7,835 nt of DNA from Prevotella sp. (GTDB lineage Bacteria; Bacteroidota; Bacteroidia; Bacteroidales; Dysgonomonadaceae), in the NCBI GenBank assembly GCA_031263965.1, contig JAISES010000358.1, positions 1-7,835 on the forward strand. The letters run 5' to 3'. The translations under genes and the position numbers were made by a program. The notes below the pieces were generated by a model. It was not told the DNA's origin. It made no database searches and was given only the letters and a program-made list of their open reading frames with translations. Positions 6,311 to 7,835 of the stretch are shown in pieces. Position 1 is the first letter of the stretch. Every line of letters begins with the position of its first letter.

Positions 6311-6455
6311 GGAAGAGAAAGAACATATAAATTGAACAATCAGATGCAATAATAATTGTTTTATAGAACTTAAAATTTAGAATGAATTAAGCTGCTCTGT
6401 TAAAATACTTTGAAATAAAATATGTTCTAAAAACGCTTCCTATCAAAGAACCAAC

Positions 6456-6463
6456 TATCTTTG
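6456..6463 (+). promoter_or_regulatory. Bacteroidetes-type -7 promoter motif before the YihY-like gene
   Basis: TATCTTTG fits TAnnTTTG exactly and lies 29 bases before the ATG at 6493, giving an expected leader of about 20-25 bases. No convincing -33 TTTG is seen at the usual spacing. A small inverted repeat, CAAAGA (6444-6449) with TCTTTG (6458-6463), overlaps it; this could be chance. Confidence 0.5.
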
Positions 6464-6492
6464 TCCCATATTTTAGAAAGAAATACAATTGT

Positions 6493-7827
6493 ATGATTGA
6501 AAAAATAAAAGCTTTTGTAAACAGGATCATTTGCTTTCTCACCTATGATATTTGGAGGATAAACAAGAAAGGCCGTTCTTCCCGGACAATTGGTTTTTAC
6601 AATATCGTGAAGACTTTTATCCTGGCAATACGGAATATTGATGGAGGACAATTATTTACACGGGCTTCGGCATTGACATACAGTACACTGTTGTCTATTA
6701 TTCCCGGGCTGGCTGTATTGTTTGCTATAGCCAGGGGATTCGGATTTCAGAATATTGTAAAGGGTCAGTTGTTTAGCTACTTTGCGGGACAGGAAGAAGT
6801 TTTGAATAAAGCGACGGCCTTCATAGATAAATCTATCGAATATGCGCAAGGTGGTATTTTTCTTGGCATAGGTATTGTTTTGCTGCTTTACACTGTTATC
6901 AATCTATTATCTAATATCGAAGATAATTTCAATAAAATATGGCAGATAAAAACCGGACGGACATATTTTAGGATGTTCACCGATTATCTGGCTCTGATAA
7001 TCATTGCACCTGTATTCCTGATATGTAATGCGGGTGTAAATCTTTTGTTGAGTACGACGGCCGAACAGCAATATCTGCTGGGACTGGTATTAGGCCCTTT
7101 CATGGAAGTTGTGCCGTTTCTGATAACAATTCTTTTGTTTACTATCTTGTATATATATATCCCGAATACAAAAGTGAGGTTTAGCAGCGCCTTGTTAGGC
7201 GGTATTTTTACCGGTATCTGCTTTCAGGTATTTCAGATGTTATATATTAACGGACAAATATGGATATCGAAGTATAATGCAATTTATGGTAGTTTTGCCG
7301 CCCTCCCGTTATTACTCTTGTGGTTGCAGTTGACATGGTTTTTTGTGCTTTTCGGGGTTCAGTTGTCATTTGCCTATCAAAATGTAAATAAATTCAGTTT
7401 CGAACAAGAGACTTCAAATATAAGCCGGCGTTATAAAGATTTTGTAACACTAATGATAATGACACTTATCGTAAAACGGTTTGAAAAAGGGTATGAACCG
7501 TATACTGCCGACGAATTATCGGAGCATTATAAAATACCAACCAAGCTGACAAGTGATACTCTCTTCTTTCTGCAAGAAGTCGGCTTGTTGGTAGAAACTC
7601 CTTCTCAAAATGCTCTGGTGCCTGCATACATACCTTCTCTTGATATTGCACATATAACAGTAGCCTACATGTTTGAAAAAATAGACCGGTATGGCTCCGA
7701 AGATTTTATGATCGATACTGATATTGAATTTTGTAGTGAATGGAATACAATACTGGATATCGGTAATTTTAGCAAACTGGATAGCGGGCGGAAATTATTA
7801 AAGGACTTAGAGTCCGATGTATTTTAG
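6493..7827 (+). CDS. YihY/BrkB-family inner-membrane protein with C-terminal winged-helix-like extension
   Basis: A 444-residue integral membrane protein of the YihY/virulence factor BrkB family (formerly misnamed ribonuclease BN); the molecular function of the family is not settled. Visible: an N-terminal cytoplasmic stretch with LTYDIWRI (16-23), the family signature FTRASALTYSTLLSIIPGLAVLFAIARG (55-82), and hydrophobic segments near 121-141, 163-185, 206-224, 232-254 and 266-295. The conserved YGSFAALPLLLLWLQLTW (265-282) lies in the last. Residues after about 310 are soluble: YEPYTADELSEHYKIPTKLTSDTLFFLQEVGLLVE (334-368) reads as a helix-turn-helix plus wing of the Rrf2-like kind, followed by an acidic tail. 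Typical proteobacterial members are about 290 residues, so the extension adds about 140; I believe similar long forms occur in other Bacteroidetes. The ATG start gives the expected N-terminus. It is transcribed on its own, downstream of the repeat region. Confidence 0.9.
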   Translation: MIEKIKAFVNRIICFLTYDIWRINKKGRSSRTIGFYNIVKTFILAIRNIDGGQLFTRASALTYSTLLSIIPGLAVLFAIARGFGFQNIVKGQLFSYFAGQEEVLNKATAFIDKSIEYAQGGIFLGIGIVLLLYTVINLLSNIEDNFNKIWQIKTGRTYFRMFTDYLALIIIAPVFLICNAGVNLLLSTTAEQQYLLGLVLGPFMEVVPFLITILLFTILYIYIPNTKVRFSSALLGGIFTGICFQVFQMLYINGQIWISKYNAIYGSFAALPLLLLWLQLTWFFVLFGVQLSFAYQNVNKFSFEQETSNISRRYKDFVTLMIMTLIVKRFEKGYEPYTADELSEHYKIPTKLTSDTLFFLQEVGLLVETPSQNALVPAYIPSLDIAHITVAYMFEKIDRYGSEDFMIDTDIEFCSEWNTILDIGNFSKLDSGRKLLKDLESDVF

Positions 7828-7835
7828 TCCTCAAC

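Noticed and set aside
6072..6326. Minus-strand open frame of 84 codons in the repeat region
   Set aside because: It runs through the MITE-like and REP-like repeats; its N-terminus is the translation of the palindromic repeat, not a protein domain.
1..7835. CRISPR array, tRNA, rRNA, toxin-antitoxin or defence genes
   Set aside because: No regularly spaced repeats, no cloverleaf with a CCA-type acceptor end, and no matching protein motifs were seen on either strand by eye.

Overview
The window looks like a chromosomal segment of a Bacteroidetes bacterium, probably order Bacteroidales (a Dysgonomonas- or Parabacteroides-like organism is a guess). Four things point there. HisB is a fused histidinol-phosphatase/IGP dehydratase of the Bacteroides type. 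The 700-residue outer-membrane protein belongs to the 'putative porin' family typical of this phylum. Upstream regions carry matches to the Bacteroidetes -7 promoter motif TAnnTTTG and lack clear Shine-Dalgarno sequences. The insertion-sequence remnants also resemble those of Bacteroidales. No database search was possible; family names come from recognised motifs.

Layout. Positions 1-653 hold the 3' two thirds of hisC. Positions 654-1026 are a non-coding insert rich in inverted repeats that separates hisC from hisB (1027-2142). A probable promoter at 2226-2233 leads into a two-gene unit: an outer-membrane putative porin (2239-4341) and, 6 bases later, a membrane-anchored periplasmic solute-binding-domain protein (4348-5148). 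Positions 5149-6310 are a graveyard of mobile DNA: the C-terminal part of an IS5-type transposase on the minus strand, the N-terminal part of an IS630-type transposase on the plus strand with a hairpin over its start, a 196-bp self-complementary MITE-like element, and a G+C-rich hairpin repeat. An AT-rich stretch with a promoter match at 6456-6463 leads into a YihY/BrkB-family inner-membrane protein with a C-terminal winged-helix-like extension (6493-7827).

How the genes fit together. HisC and HisB act in histidine biosynthesis: HisB makes imidazole-acetol phosphate, HisC transaminates it, and the HisB phosphatase domain then makes histidinol. They are probably parts of one his operon now interrupted by a repeat insert. 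The porin and binding-domain protein may form an envelope unit for uptake or sensing of an unknown solute. The YihY-like gene appears to be a separate transcription unit.

No complete novel system (defence, CRISPR, toxin-antitoxin, biosynthetic cluster) is visible. The most unusual material is non-coding: the multi-helix element between hisC and hisB, the shared GCAGGGCT/AGCCCTGC brackets of the two repeat-filled intergenic regions, and the start-codon hairpin of the IS630 remnant.
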